DNA of 64,000 bases from Pseudomonas lini (GTDB lineage Bacteria > Pseudomonadota > Gammaproteobacteria > Pseudomonadales > Pseudomonadaceae). Made by a program: the position numbers and the translations under genes. Position 1 is the first letter of the stretch. Each line of letters starts with the position of its first letter. Of the stretch, positions 1 to 24,430 are shown in pieces. Under the pieces are notes generated by a model. It was given only the letters and a program-made list of their open reading frames with translations. It was not told where the DNA came from and searched no databases. The stretch spans positions 558,001-622,000 of the forward strand of contig NZ_JYLB01000003.1 in the NCBI RefSeq assembly GCF_001042905.1, given 5' to 3'.

Positions 1-1187
1 CTACAGGCGAAGAACTGGAAATGGCCCGTCTGGCGCAGTTGATTGCCCAGCATCGGGTCAGCCACGGTCTGTCGCTGCCCTCGCTCTATCAAGCCCTGCT
101 CGACCAACTGCAACGCGCCGAAAGTGCCGACAGCCTCGAGTGCTGGATTGTTGCCGGTGAAGCCTGCCCGCCTTCGTTGATCGCCCAGCACAGCAAGACC
201 TTGCCGCGCGCCCGACTGGTGAACGAATACGGCCCCACCGAAGCCACGGTCTGGGCCACCTATGAAGTGCTGGACCCGAGCCGGGCGCTAAGCATCGGAC
301 GCCCGATTGCCGGCATGGACCTGCGCGTACTGAACGAACACGGCATCGCCAGCGGCATCGGTGAGCCGGGGGAAATTGTTCTCGCCGGCCCGACCCTGGC
401 CCGCGGTTATCGCAACAAACCCGAAGAAACCGCCAAAGCCTTCGTCACTCTCGCCGATGGCACCCGCGCCTACCGCACCGGCGACCTGGCCTGCTGGCTG
501 GCGGACGGACGCCTGGCATTCCTCGGTCGCAAGGACCACCAGGTCAAGTTACGCGGCTACCGCATCGAACTCGGCGAAATCGAACGTCAACTGTGCAGCC
601 ACAGCGACGTGCGCGAAGCCGCGGTGATCGTGCAAGAACACGCCGCCGGCAAGCGTCTGCTGGCTTACGTCGTGGCGGCTCATGGTTATGCGCCGGACTC
701 GGAAGCGATCAAGCGTTTCCTCGGCGAACGCCTGCCCTCGTACATGGTGCCGGCCCGGGTGCTGACCCTGGCGACTTTCCCGCGCACCCCCAATGGCAAG
801 CTCGACACCCGTCAGTTGCCCGACCCGGACCAGTTCGACGAAGGCGCCCACGTGGCACCGCGCAACGCGATGGAAACCACCCTGCAAGCGATCATCGCCA
901 AGGTCTTGAAGCTGTCGACCGTGAGCGTCACCGAGAACTTTTTCGCCATTGGCGGCGACTCGATCCTGAGCCTGCAAGTGGTGGCCCAGGCCCACGAGCA
1001 AGGCATTGCGCTCTCGGCCAAACACGTGTTCGAGCGCCAGACCATCGCTGCCATGGCCGAAGTCGCTCAGCCGCTGGCCGCCGACAGCGCGCAACCGCAA
1101 GCCCAGAGCACCGAGTTCAGCGCCTCGGGTCTGTCCGATGACGAGATGCAGGCGCTGATGGCCGAACTCGACGAGAACGAATTTTGA
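1..1187 (+). CDS. NRPS, 3' end (partial): A(His)-PCP
   Basis: Truncated by the window edge; the frame is open from base 3. The protein enters in the middle of an adenylation domain (before core A5) and shows NEYGPTE (A5), YRTGD (A7), the RGYRIELGEIE core (A8) and NGKLD (A10). A carrier domain follows with IGGDSILS (phosphopantetheine Ser codon 960-962) and an acidic tail rather than a C, E or TE domain. Visible specificity positions by alignment to GrsA are 278 L, 299 I, 301 A, 322 E, 330 V, 331 W. These equal the matching positions of the last A domain in the cluster (DSALIAEVWK), which looks histidine-specific. It hands its product to the next synthetase, which starts 52 bases downstream with a C domain. 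Upstream domains, including any acylating starter C domain, lie outside the window. The NRPS assignment is certain; His is inference. Confidence 0.95.
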   Translation, partial: TGEELEMARLAQLIAQHRVSHGLSLPSLYQALLDQLQRAESADSLECWIVAGEACPPSLIAQHSKTLPRARLVNEYGPTEATVWATYEVLDPSRALSIGRPIAGMDLRVLNEHGIASGIGEPGEIVLAGPTLARGYRNKPEETAKAFVTLADGTRAYRTGDLACWLADGRLAFLGRKDHQVKLRGYRIELGEIERQLCSHSDVREAAVIVQEHAAGKRLLAYVVAAHGYAPDSEAIKRFLGERLPSYMVPARVLTLATFPRTPNGKLDTRQLPDPDQFDEGAHVAPRNAMETTLQAIIAKVLKLSTVSVTENFFAIGGDSILSLQVVAQAHEQGIALSAKHVFERQTIAAMAEVAQPLAADSAQPQAQSTEFSASGLSDDEMQALMAELDENEF

Positions 1188-1239
1188 TCGGCCGCCCACT
1201 TCGCCGCGCCGTTGCCCCTTTTTTTGCAGGACGTTTTCA

Positions 1240-15186
<13,947 letters not shown>

Positions 15187-15273
15187 GCCCCGGCATCGAC
15201 CTGTATTTGACTTCGGAGTGCGCCGTTCGCGGCGCACGTGCCTCCTCGTTTTTCTGGATTGAACACTGCTGCC

Positions 15274-18200
15274 ATGCATGACCAAATCGAAAACATCTAT
15301 TCGCTGACGCCGCTGCAAAAAGGCCTGCTGTACCACGAGGCCTATGCGCCCGAGTCCCGGGTTTACTACCAGCAAATGAGCATCGGACTGGCCGGGGACC
15401 TCGACCTCGATGCGTTCCGTCAGGCCTGGCTGGCCTTGATGCAACGCCACGCAGTGTTGCGCACAGCGTTTCTCTGGGAAGAGCTGGACGACGCCTACCA
15501 GGTGATCCTCAAGGAAGTCGATCTGCCGCTGCGGGAAGTCGATTTGCGCGGTAACCCGCAAGGGCTGACGGCATTGGCGGCGGAAGATCACGCACAGGCT
15601 TTCGAGCTGGGCGCGGCACCGTTGATGCGTTTGACCCTGGCGCGACTGGACGATCAAAACGCTCAAGCGCACTGGTCGCTGCTGTGGACCCACCATCACC
15701 TGTTGCTCGACGGCTGGAGCGTCGGTTCGCTGCTGGCGGACTGGCGTGATCTGTACCGCGCGGCACGACGCGGGCAAAGCGCGGCGCTGGAAACGGTACG
15801 TCCTTTTCAGGATTACGTGGCTTATCTCAGCGAGCGCCCCTCGGCCGATGAATTCTGGCGCAGTCGTCTGGCGGACTTCGCCAACACTACCCGCGTACCC
15901 GAGTCGGACCCCCGCGGCCTGCTCGCCGACCCGGTGGAGGCACACCTGCCCTGCACCGAGCATCAACTGATGCTGGATGCCGCAACAACCGTTCGCCTGA
16001 CCGGCTTCGCCCGGGACAACAACCTGACCGTCAACACCTTGCTGCAAGCGGCTTACGCTTATCTGCTGGGCCGCCATAATGGCAGCGACGAAGCCCTGAT
16101 CGGCGTCACCGTGGCCGGGCGTCCGCAGCGCCTGAGCGGCGTCGAGCGCATGGTCGGTCTGTTCATCAACACCTTGCCGTTGCGGGTACGCTGGGACGAT
16201 GCGCCGACCGTTGGCCAATGGCTCGCGGGCATCCAGGACTGGAATGCCGAAATGCGCGAGCACGAACACACACCACTGGCCAGTCTGCGGGCATTGACCG
16301 CGCTGCCGCCTGGTGGCGAGTTGTTCGAAGCGATCATGGTATTCGAAAACTTCCCGTTCCCCCGGGAGCTTGATCAGATCGACGACGGTCTCGTCGGGTT
16401 GCCGGATGCCGAACACTCCGCGCCTTTGCGCCACACCGGTGGACGCAACAACTATCCGATGTCGCTGATCGCCTCGATGGAAAGCGAACGCTTGCAGCTG
16501 CATCTGGTGCATCAGCGCAAACGCTTGTCCGATGCCGCGGGTGCGCGCCTGCTGCAGCAATTGGTGGCGCTGCTCGAGGAACTGGGCCGCGATGCCACCC
16601 GACCACTGGCCGACGTGCCGCTGTGCCCGGAGCAGGAACTGAGCCTGACCCGCACCTGGGGCAATGGTGCAACCCTCGAACTGCCTGACGCTCCGCTGCA
16701 CGAACTGATCGCCGACCAGGCCCGACGCCATCCCGAGCGTGAAGCCGTGCGTGACGCCAACGGCGTGCTGAGCTATGGCGAACTACTTGAAGCATCGACT
16801 GGACTGGCCAGTGTCTTGCGCCAGCGCGGTCTGCAACAAGGTGACCGCGTCGCGCTGGCCCTGCCCCGTTGCAACGACGCAGTGGTCTCGCTGCTGGCGG
16901 TGATGCAGGCCGGCGGTTGCTTCCTGCCGCTGGACCTGGGCCAACCGGCCTCGCGCCTGAGTGCGCTGATGATCAGTGCCGACGTGGACTTCATCATTGG
17001 TGTGCCGACGTTCGATACCGCCTCCGCTCAGGTCGTCGACGCATCAGCCCGCGCCACCGGCATCGACCTGCCAGCGGTGGATCAACAGGCCTGCGCCTAT
17101 GTGATTTATACCTCCGGCTCCACCGGTACGCCGAAAGGCGTGCGCCTGTCCCATCGCGCCATCGTCGCGTATGTCAGTGGCATACTCGCCGAGCTGGGTT
17201 GCGCCCAGGCTGAACAACCCTGGCGCCATGCATTGCTGTCGACCCTGGCGGCGGACCTCGGTTACACCCAGTTGTTCGGTGCGCTGGTCAGCGGTGGCAG
17301 CCTGCTGCTAGTGGACGACGACACCCGTGCCGACCCGAACGCCTTGGCGCAGTGTTTTGCCGAATTCATCCCCGATCTGGTAAAGCTCACCCCCAACCAT
17401 CTGCACGGCTTGCTCGCCGCTCACCCCGACGCCAGCCTGCTGCCACGCCATGCTTTGTTGCTCGGTGGCGAAGCACTGCAAGGTGCGTTGCTGGACACCA
17501 TCCGAGCGCTGCGTCCGGAACTCGCGGTTTACAACCACTACGGCCCGACCGAAAGTGCCGTGGGCATTTGCCTGTCACGTATCGATCAACCACTGGCCGG
17601 TGTGCAACCGCTGGGCCATCCGCAGTCGAACCGGCAACTACGGGTTCTCGATAGCCACGGTCACGCTGTGCCTGTCGGGATGCCGGGTGAGCTGTGGGTC
17701 GGCGGTGAAGGCCTGGCCATCGACTACCTCGGCGATCCGGCGCAAACCGGCGCGCGTTTCATGGCCGTTGCCGACCTGCCCCGCGCCTACCGCACCGGCG
17801 ATCGCGTGCGCTGGCTGGAATCCGGCGAACTGGCGTTCCTGGGACGCGTCGACAACCAGATCAAACTGCGCGGCTATCGCATTGAGCTGGGCGAAGTCGA
17901 AGCCCAGATCAAACGCCTCTCGAACAACATCGAGCAAGTGCTGGCTCGCGTGGTACAGCCAGCCAACGAAACACCGCGCCTGATTGCCTGGCTGGTCGCC
18001 AGCACGTCTCTCTCCACCGACAAACTGCGCTCCGACCTGGCCCTTCGGGTTCCGGATTACATGGTGCCGGCAGACTTCATTGCCCTCGACGCGATCCCGC
18101 TCAATGCCAACGGCAAGCCGGACATCGCAAGCCTGCCATTGCCCGATGCCCCGACCAGTCAAGACAACTACGAGGCCCCGCGAGATGCGGTGGAAATCGC

Positions 18201-21200
18201 CTTCGCCGAGATCTGGCAGGATGTGTTGCGGGTCGAACGCGTCGGTATTCACGACAACTTCTTCGCCCTGGGCGGCGATTCGATTCTCAACCTGCAGATC
18301 ATCGCTCGCGCCCACCAACGCGGCATGAAGCTGACGCCCAAGCAGTTGTTCGAAAACCGCACCATCGCCGAAATTTCTGCGGTGATCAGCCAAGGGGCGA
18401 ACTACAGCCGTGATACGTCCAGCGCCGTGCGCCATGTGCCGCTGACACCGGGTCAGCACGCTCGGCTCGAAGCCGGCCCACTGACGGCGGACTGGCGCTG
18501 CGTGGCCATGAATGCACCGATCAGCGTCGAGGTGTTGAACCGCGCCGTGTTAGCCCTGCAACAGCAACACCGTGCGCTGCAACTGGGTCTGGTCCGACAG
18601 GCTGACGGCACTTGGGCACAGACCCTGCCCGCCACACCTAAACCGGTCAGCGCCAGCCGTCAGCCACTGAAGCTCGACGACTCGAACGCATTGGCCGAAC
18701 TGGCCGAAACCACCCTGGCCACGCTGGATCACGCGGCAGGCGAAGGCTGGCACGCGTGCCTCTCGGAACACGGCGACGCCGTGCTGTTGGTCACCCATGC
18801 ACTGCGTCTGGATGCGGTCTCCTGGGCCTTACTGATGACTGACCTGGCGCTGGCTGTGGCTCAAGCGCAATACGATCGTGCGATCGAATTGCCGCGTCAC
18901 GGCGGCAATCTGGATGAATGGGCCGAGCATCAGAACAACTACGCCGCCGATGAAGACGGGTTGGAATCGGCCTGGGAATACTGGCTGCAATACGCCGGTG
19001 AAACCCTGCCGTCCGCCCCGCAACCGGGTGACATGGCCACTGAAAGCCGCGTGCAAATTCCGGCACCACTCAGTGCTCGCCTGAGCCTGCTGCAACGACG
19101 TAGTCATGCGCCCTGGGCGTCGCTGGTGGCCACGGCAGTCGCCGCGGAACTGGCACATCAAAGTGCTGAGCAAGGCGTCTGGCTGACACTGGATCGCGGC
19201 CGCTGCGAGCGCGCACGCTTGCCGCTCACCAGTCCCCTGAGCCATACCGACTTCAACCCGGCCACGGTAGTCGGTGCGCTGAGCCACGCCGTTCCTCTGC
19301 GCCTGACCGTGACACCGACCGCCAGCGCCGCACAGTTGCTCGCACAGATCGACGCGCAACTGGCCGCTGCACCGCACGCGGGTGACGACTACGGCGTGCT
19401 GCGTTACCTGACCAACAACGACTACTTGCACGAACCACTGCTGAGCCTGCCGCAGCCGACCGTGCGTATCGTCATGGCTGGCGAATGGCTGGCCCACGAG
19501 GGCCCTTTGGGCGAAGTCATCGCCCGCAGCTCGCAGATCGATTCCACCGGACTGACCCTGACCGTCAGCCTGCAACATGGCCATCTGCAGATCGATTGCC
19601 GTGGCCCGGGAGCCGAGCGCTGGGCCGAGGCGCTGGAACAACGTCTGAACCTGCTGGCTGCCGATGCCGAGCAAGCCGTTCCAGGAGCCCATGCATTCGC
19701 GCTGTGCCGCGCCGCCGGACACGACCTCACGGCCCTGGGTGCGAACTTCGACTGGGCCGGTATCGATGACTTGCTGCCCCTGTCGCCAATGCAGGAAGGC
19801 ATGCTGCTGCACACCTTGCTGCGTCCGAACAGCGGCATTTATTTGATGCAGCAACGTTATCGCTGGGACGGCGAACTGGACCGCAGCGCCATCGAATACG
19901 CCTGGGCACAACAACTGGCCCGACACCCGATGCTGCGCACCGGCTTCTGGTGGCAGGACGGCAAGGCCGCGCTGCAATGCGTCTACCACGAGACCGACCC
20001 GGCGTTCGCCTGGTACGACTGGCGTGGCCTCGACGAAGCGGCTCGCCAGCGCCAACTGGACGCCGTGCTGGACGCCGAATGCCGCCAGGGTTTCGACATG
20101 CGCCGCCCGCCCCTGACGTTCCTTCGGGTGTTCCAGGTGGCCGATCAGGAATTCCTGATCGTGCGCAGCTTCCATCACATTCTGACCGATGCCTGGTGCT
20201 TCGGTCTGTTGATGGCCGATCTGTTCGCCCACTACCAGGCACGGGTACTCGGTCAACCCGTGGCCCGCCCGTTACTGCCATCGTTCAGCAACTACATCCA
20301 TTGGCTGCAATGCCAGGACAGCTCCATCACCGAGCAATTCTGGACTCGCGAACTGGCCGGTTTCAGCGCGCCGACGCCGCTGGTGGTCGATCGCCCGGCT
20401 GTCACCGAGCAAGCGGTCGAAGCGGTGGCCAACCTTGACGTCACTCTGTCGATTGCCGACACCCGCGCACTGACCGCCTTGTGCCAACAGCACTCACTCA
20501 CGCCCAACACCTGGATTCAGGGTGCCTGGGCGTTGCTGTTGTCGCGCTACAGCGGCAGCGATGACGTACTGTTCGGCGTCACGGTGTCGGGACGTCCGAC
20601 CGATCTGCCAGGTGTGGAAGACATCGTCGGGCTGTTCATCAACAGCCTGCCGCTGCGGGTCAAGGTTGACGACTCACAATGCGTGGTGCCATGGCTGCAA
20701 GCGCTGTTCGCGCACAACTTCGAATTGCGTGCCTACGAACATGCGCCGCTGGTGGACATTCAGCGCTGGAGTGAGATCGAGCATGGTCGGTCGCTGTTCG
20801 ACAGTCTGGTGGTGTTCGAAAACGCCCCTTTCGACGCAGGTCTGTCGGACCGTCAGGTGGACTTCAACGTCGACATCTATGAAGACCGCGTCCACACCAA
20901 CTACCCGATGACCGTGGTGCTTTACCCGGGTGATCGTCTGGGTATTCGCCTGACCTATGATGCCGCGCGTTTCGACACCGACACTGTGCAGCGCATGCTC
21001 GGCCACCTGCGTCAGTTGCTGACGCAAATGGTCGCTCAACCTGATGCACAACTGGCCTCGCTGTCGCTGTTGACGCCGGACGAACGCCAGACCCTGCTGG
21101 TGGACTGGAACCGCAGTGAACTCGACTTCCCGCTGGATCAAACCTACGCCGAGCTGTTCGCCCGGCAAGTGGCAGCACATCCGCAACGCATCGCTGCCGT

Positions 21201-24200
21201 GTGTGGCGCCGACAGCCTGAGCTACGCCGAGCTGGATCAGCGCTCAAACCGTCTGGCCCGCGCCCTGATCGAAACCGGCGCGGGTCGTGACACCCTGGTG
21301 GCCCTGGCCGGCGAACGCGGCCTGCCGCTGCTGAGCATGATGGTCGGGGTACTCAAGGCTGGCGCAGCCTACTTGCCGTTGGACATCAAGCATCCGCCAC
21401 AGCGCCTGAGCGAGATTCTCGAACTGTCCGGAGCGAAGATTCTGTTTACCAGCGACAGCGCTGATTCGGTCATCGGCCCGGCATTGGCCGCCTGCACCGC
21501 GACGCCCCGACGCCTGCGCACCGAAGTCCTGTGGCTGGCGGGCGACGCAGCACCATTGGACGTCGCGGGCAGCCCTGACGACTTGGCCTACGTGATCTTC
21601 ACCTCGGGTTCCACCGGCACGCCCAAAGGCGCGATGGTCGAGCAACGGGGCATGCTCAACAATATCTTCGGCAAGGTACCGACGCTGGGTCTGTCAAGCG
21701 CGGACCGGATTGCCCAGACCGCCTCTCCGGCGTTCGACATTTCGGTCTGGCAATTTCTCGCCGCACCCATTCTTGGCGCCACCGTGCATATCCTGCCGGA
21801 CGTGATTGCCCATGATCCCGAGCGCCTGCTGGAAGCGCTGGAGAACGAACAACTGTCGGTGCTCGAAGCCGTGCCGACGATGATCCGCGCCCTGCTCGAC
21901 CTCGCCCGCACCGACACGCAACTGTCGGCACTGCGCTGGTTGCTGCCGACCGGCGAAGCCCTGCCACCGGCGCTGGCCCAGGCCTGGCTGAGCCGCTTTG
22001 CCCATGTGCCGTTGATGAATGCCTATGGCCCAGCGGAGTGCTCGGACGACGTGGCTTTCCATCCGCTGACCCGTGTGCCGAGCGAAGGTGGCAATGCGAT
22101 GCCGATTGGCCGGCCCACCGCCAACAACCATCTGTATCTGGTAGACGCGGCACTGCGTCCGGTGCCGGTGGGCGTACCGGGGGAAATTTGCGTCGGTGGC
22201 GTCGGCGTCGGTCGTGGTTACCTGAACGATCTGGAAAAAACCCGGGCCGCGTTCGTCCCGCACCCGTTCGAACCCGGTGCCCGTTTCTACCGCACCGGTG
22301 ACCTGGGGCGCTGGCGTGCAGACGGGGTGATCGAGTTCCTCGGTCGCCGCGACCAACAGGTGAAAATTCGTGGTCACCGCATCGAACTGGGAGAAATCGA
22401 AGATCACCTCGGTCGTCATCCCGCCGTGCAAGCAGTGGCCGTGATCGTCAACGCCGACCAGCGTGGCGACCTGCAACTGGTTGTGTACTGGACCGGTGAC
22501 GACACGCCGGTGGCCGTGCTGCGCGAATGGCTTGCCCAACGCCTGCCGTCGTACATGGTGCCGGCCCATTGGCAACAGCTGGAGGCACTGCCGCTGAACG
22601 CCAACGGCAAGGTCGATCGCAAGCTGCTGACCGCTCGCCCACTGGACAACAGCGATCCGAGTCTTCAACGACCGCTGAGTACCGACATCGAACTGCAACT
22701 GGGCGCGATCTGGGCACAGATTCTCAACGTGGCCGCCATTGGCGCCGACGACAACTTCTTTGCCCTTGGCGGACACTCGTTGCTGGCAACACTGGTGGTC
22801 TCGCGGATTCGCAGCCAGCTCGCGGTGGACCTGCCGTTGCGGGCGGTATTCGATCACCCGGTACTGGAAAACCTGGCACGCGCCATCGACAGAGCTCGCT
22901 TGCAGACGGCCCCACTGGCGCTCCCTGCCATTACCCGGGTAGAACGTTCGCTACCGCTGCCGCTGTCGTTTGCCCAACAACGTCTATGGTTCCTGGAACA
23001 ACTGAACCCTGGCTCCAGCGGTTTCAACATTCCGTTCGCCCTGACCCTGAGCGGGGCACTGAATGTCGAAGCCCTGCGCCTGGCATTCGAACAATTGATC
23101 GCGCGCCATGAAGTGCTGCGCAGCACCGTGCACAGCGATCATGGTGAACCCTGGCAGCGAATCGAGCCGGCGCAGACGTTTGTCTTGCCGATCAGCGATC
23201 TGCAACAGGTCTCGGCGCAGGAACAGGAGCCGGCCATCCAGTTGCAATTGGCCGAGGTCTTCGGCCAACCGTTCGACCTGACCCAAGCGCCGTTGATTCG
23301 TGCACGATTGCTGCAACTGGACGCGCAGACCCACGTGCTGGCCATCGCCATGCACCACATTGCCGTGGACGCCTGGTCCATTGCGCAACTGGTGGATCAA
23401 CTGGCCACGGACTACATCGGCTTTGGCACGGCGACTGCCCGCATCGAAACCCCGGCCCTGCAATACGCCGATTTCGCCGTGTGGCAACGCACCCACCTGC
23501 CGGGCCCGGTCTGGCAGCAACAACTGGCCTATTGGCGCCAGCAGTTGCAAGCCAGCCCGGCGCCGCTGTTATTACCGGGCGCCCAGACCCGCGAGCATGG
23601 CGGTTGTGCACGTCATCGCAGTCGCCTGCCCGCATCGCTGGCCCGGGCCATCGGCGAGCTGGCGACAGCCCGCGAGGCTTCGCCGTTCATGCTGCTGCAC
23701 AGTGCACTGAACGTATTGCTGCATCAGCAGACCGGGCGCGAAGACCTGCTGGTGGGCACCGACATCGCCAACCGTCATCAACAACAGACCGAAGACATGG
23801 TCGGCTTCTTCGTCAATCAGTTGGTGCTGCGTTGCCGCGTGACGCCCGAGCAGACATTTAATGAGCTGCTGAGCGATGCCCGACGTGTGGCGCTGGATGC
23901 CTTCGCCCATCAGGACTTGCCGTTCGACGCCCTGGTGGCCGATCTGCTGCCGCAGCGGGACGCACGCTACACGCCGTTCTTCCAGGTCAAATTGGTGGTG
24001 CAGAACACCCGTCAACAGGACCTGCATTTGCCAGGCCTGGCGATCAGCGAGCGAGAACTGGAGCCTCAGGCTTCGGATGTGGACCTGCTGATCAACATCG
24101 TGGATGACGGCGAAGGTCTGCTGGTGGTGTACGACTACAACACCGGGCGTTACGCCAGTGCCTACATCGAACTGCTCGACAGCTTGTTCATCTGTCTGCT

Positions 24201-24378
24201 GGAACAGCTAGTGCTGGACGCTGACACCCGCGTCGCCCAGTTGCTGCAACCACTCAATCAACTGCAACAGACCCGTCGCGAACAGGCTCAAGCCACGCTG
24301 CGTGACGCCGGCAACGCGCGTCAGAGCACCTTGGGCCAGGCCCGTCGCCGTAGCGTCGTGAAGGATGCCGAACAATGA
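15274..24378 (+). CDS. NRPS: C-A(Asp)-T-interface-C-A(Dab)-T-C
   Basis: 3034 residues from ATG 15274. A GTG 36 bases upstream is in frame, but MHDQIENIYSLTP is the usual N-terminus; the Shine-Dalgarno is weak for either. C1 carries HHLLLDG (141-147), fitting a C domain accepting the D-residue from the upstream E domain. A1 (about 473-945) reads DLTKLGHVGK, an aspartate code; T1 is GGDS, Ser1003. Next comes a C-like domain (about 1050-1485) whose motif reads HALRLDA (1175-1181): the catalytic second His is Ala, as expected for an interface domain recruiting an Asp beta-hydroxylase. C2 has HHILTDA (1634), A2 (about 1959-2445) reads DIWELTADDK (Dab), T2 is Ser2502. The protein ends with a free C domain (HHIAVDA, 2694) and a basic tail, so it must condense onto the next protein's carrier. 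The interface role is inference from motif and position. Confidence 0.97.
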   Translation: MHDQIENIYSLTPLQKGLLYHEAYAPESRVYYQQMSIGLAGDLDLDAFRQAWLALMQRHAVLRTAFLWEELDDAYQVILKEVDLPLREVDLRGNPQGLTALAAEDHAQAFELGAAPLMRLTLARLDDQNAQAHWSLLWTHHHLLLDGWSVGSLLADWRDLYRAARRGQSAALETVRPFQDYVAYLSERPSADEFWRSRLADFANTTRVPESDPRGLLADPVEAHLPCTEHQLMLDAATTVRLTGFARDNNLTVNTLLQAAYAYLLGRHNGSDEALIGVTVAGRPQRLSGVERMVGLFINTLPLRVRWDDAPTVGQWLAGIQDWNAEMREHEHTPLASLRALTALPPGGELFEAIMVFENFPFPRELDQIDDGLVGLPDAEHSAPLRHTGGRNNYPMSLIASMESERLQLHLVHQRKRLSDAAGARLLQQLVALLEELGRDATRPLADVPLCPEQELSLTRTWGNGATLELPDAPLHELIADQARRHPEREAVRDANGVLSYGELLEASTGLASVLRQRGLQQGDRVALALPRCNDAVVSLLAVMQAGGCFLPLDLGQPASRLSALMISADVDFIIGVPTFDTASAQVVDASARATGIDLPAVDQQACAYVIYTSGSTGTPKGVRLSHRAIVAYVSGILAELGCAQAEQPWRHALLSTLAADLGYTQLFGALVSGGSLLLVDDDTRADPNALAQCFAEFIPDLVKLTPNHLHGLLAAHPDASLLPRHALLLGGEALQGALLDTIRALRPELAVYNHYGPTESAVGICLSRIDQPLAGVQPLGHPQSNRQLRVLDSHGHAVPVGMPGELWVGGEGLAIDYLGDPAQTGARFMAVADLPRAYRTGDRVRWLESGELAFLGRVDNQIKLRGYRIELGEVEAQIKRLSNNIEQVLARVVQPANETPRLIAWLVASTSLSTDKLRSDLALRVPDYMVPADFIALDAIPLNANGKPDIASLPLPDAPTSQDNYEAPRDAVEIAFAEIWQDVLRVERVGIHDNFFALGGDSILNLQIIARAHQRGMKLTPKQLFENRTIAEISAVISQGANYSRDTSSAVRHVPLTPGQHARLEAGPLTADWRCVAMNAPISVEVLNRAVLALQQQHRALQLGLVRQADGTWAQTLPATPKPVSASRQPLKLDDSNALAELAETTLATLDHAAGEGWHACLSEHGDAVLLVTHALRLDAVSWALLMTDLALAVAQAQYDRAIELPRHGGNLDEWAEHQNNYAADEDGLESAWEYWLQYAGETLPSAPQPGDMATESRVQIPAPLSARLSLLQRRSHAPWASLVATAVAAELAHQSAEQGVWLTLDRGRCERARLPLTSPLSHTDFNPATVVGALSHAVPLRLTVTPTASAAQLLAQIDAQLAAAPHAGDDYGVLRYLTNNDYLHEPLLSLPQPTVRIVMAGEWLAHEGPLGEVIARSSQIDSTGLTLTVSLQHGHLQIDCRGPGAERWAEALEQRLNLLAADAEQAVPGAHAFALCRAAGHDLTALGANFDWAGIDDLLPLSPMQEGMLLHTLLRPNSGIYLMQQRYRWDGELDRSAIEYAWAQQLARHPMLRTGFWWQDGKAALQCVYHETDPAFAWYDWRGLDEAARQRQLDAVLDAECRQGFDMRRPPLTFLRVFQVADQEFLIVRSFHHILTDAWCFGLLMADLFAHYQARVLGQPVARPLLPSFSNYIHWLQCQDSSITEQFWTRELAGFSAPTPLVVDRPAVTEQAVEAVANLDVTLSIADTRALTALCQQHSLTPNTWIQGAWALLLSRYSGSDDVLFGVTVSGRPTDLPGVEDIVGLFINSLPLRVKVDDSQCVVPWLQALFAHNFELRAYEHAPLVDIQRWSEIEHGRSLFDSLVVFENAPFDAGLSDRQVDFNVDIYEDRVHTNYPMTVVLYPGDRLGIRLTYDAARFDTDTVQRMLGHLRQLLTQMVAQPDAQLASLSLLTPDERQTLLVDWNRSELDFPLDQTYAELFARQVAAHPQRIAAVCGADSLSYAELDQRSNRLARALIETGAGRDTLVALAGERGLPLLSMMVGVLKAGAAYLPLDIKHPPQRLSEILELSGAKILFTSDSADSVIGPALAACTATPRRLRTEVLWLAGDAAPLDVAGSPDDLAYVIFTSGSTGTPKGAMVEQRGMLNNIFGKVPTLGLSSADRIAQTASPAFDISVWQFLAAPILGATVHILPDVIAHDPERLLEALENEQLSVLEAVPTMIRALLDLARTDTQLSALRWLLPTGEALPPALAQAWLSRFAHVPLMNAYGPAECSDDVAFHPLTRVPSEGGNAMPIGRPTANNHLYLVDAALRPVPVGVPGEICVGGVGVGRGYLNDLEKTRAAFVPHPFEPGARFYRTGDLGRWRADGVIEFLGRRDQQVKIRGHRIELGEIEDHLGRHPAVQAVAVIVNADQRGDLQLVVYWTGDDTPVAVLREWLAQRLPSYMVPAHWQQLEALPLNANGKVDRKLLTARPLDNSDPSLQRPLSTDIELQLGAIWAQILNVAAIGADDNFFALGGHSLLATLVVSRIRSQLAVDLPLRAVFDHPVLENLARAIDRARLQTAPLALPAITRVERSLPLPLSFAQQRLWFLEQLNPGSSGFNIPFALTLSGALNVEALRLAFEQLIARHEVLRSTVHSDHGEPWQRIEPAQTFVLPISDLQQVSAQEQEPAIQLQLAEVFGQPFDLTQAPLIRARLLQLDAQTHVLAIAMHHIAVDAWSIAQLVDQLATDYIGFGTATARIETPALQYADFAVWQRTHLPGPVWQQQLAYWRQQLQASPAPLLLPGAQTREHGGCARHRSRLPASLARAIGELATAREASPFMLLHSALNVLLHQQTGREDLLVGTDIANRHQQQTEDMVGFFVNQLVLRCRVTPEQTFNELLSDARRVALDAFAHQDLPFDALVADLLPQRDARYTPFFQVKLVVQNTRQQDLHLPGLAISERELEPQASDVDLLINIVDDGEGLLVVYDYNTGRYASAYIELLDSLFICLLEQLVLDADTRVAQLLQPLNQLQQTRREQAQATLRDAGNARQSTLGQARRRSVVKDAEQ

Positions 24379-24430
24379 TTGTCATCGGCCAATCGACGCT
24401 CATGTCCCACTTTTCTGTACAGGTCTCAGC

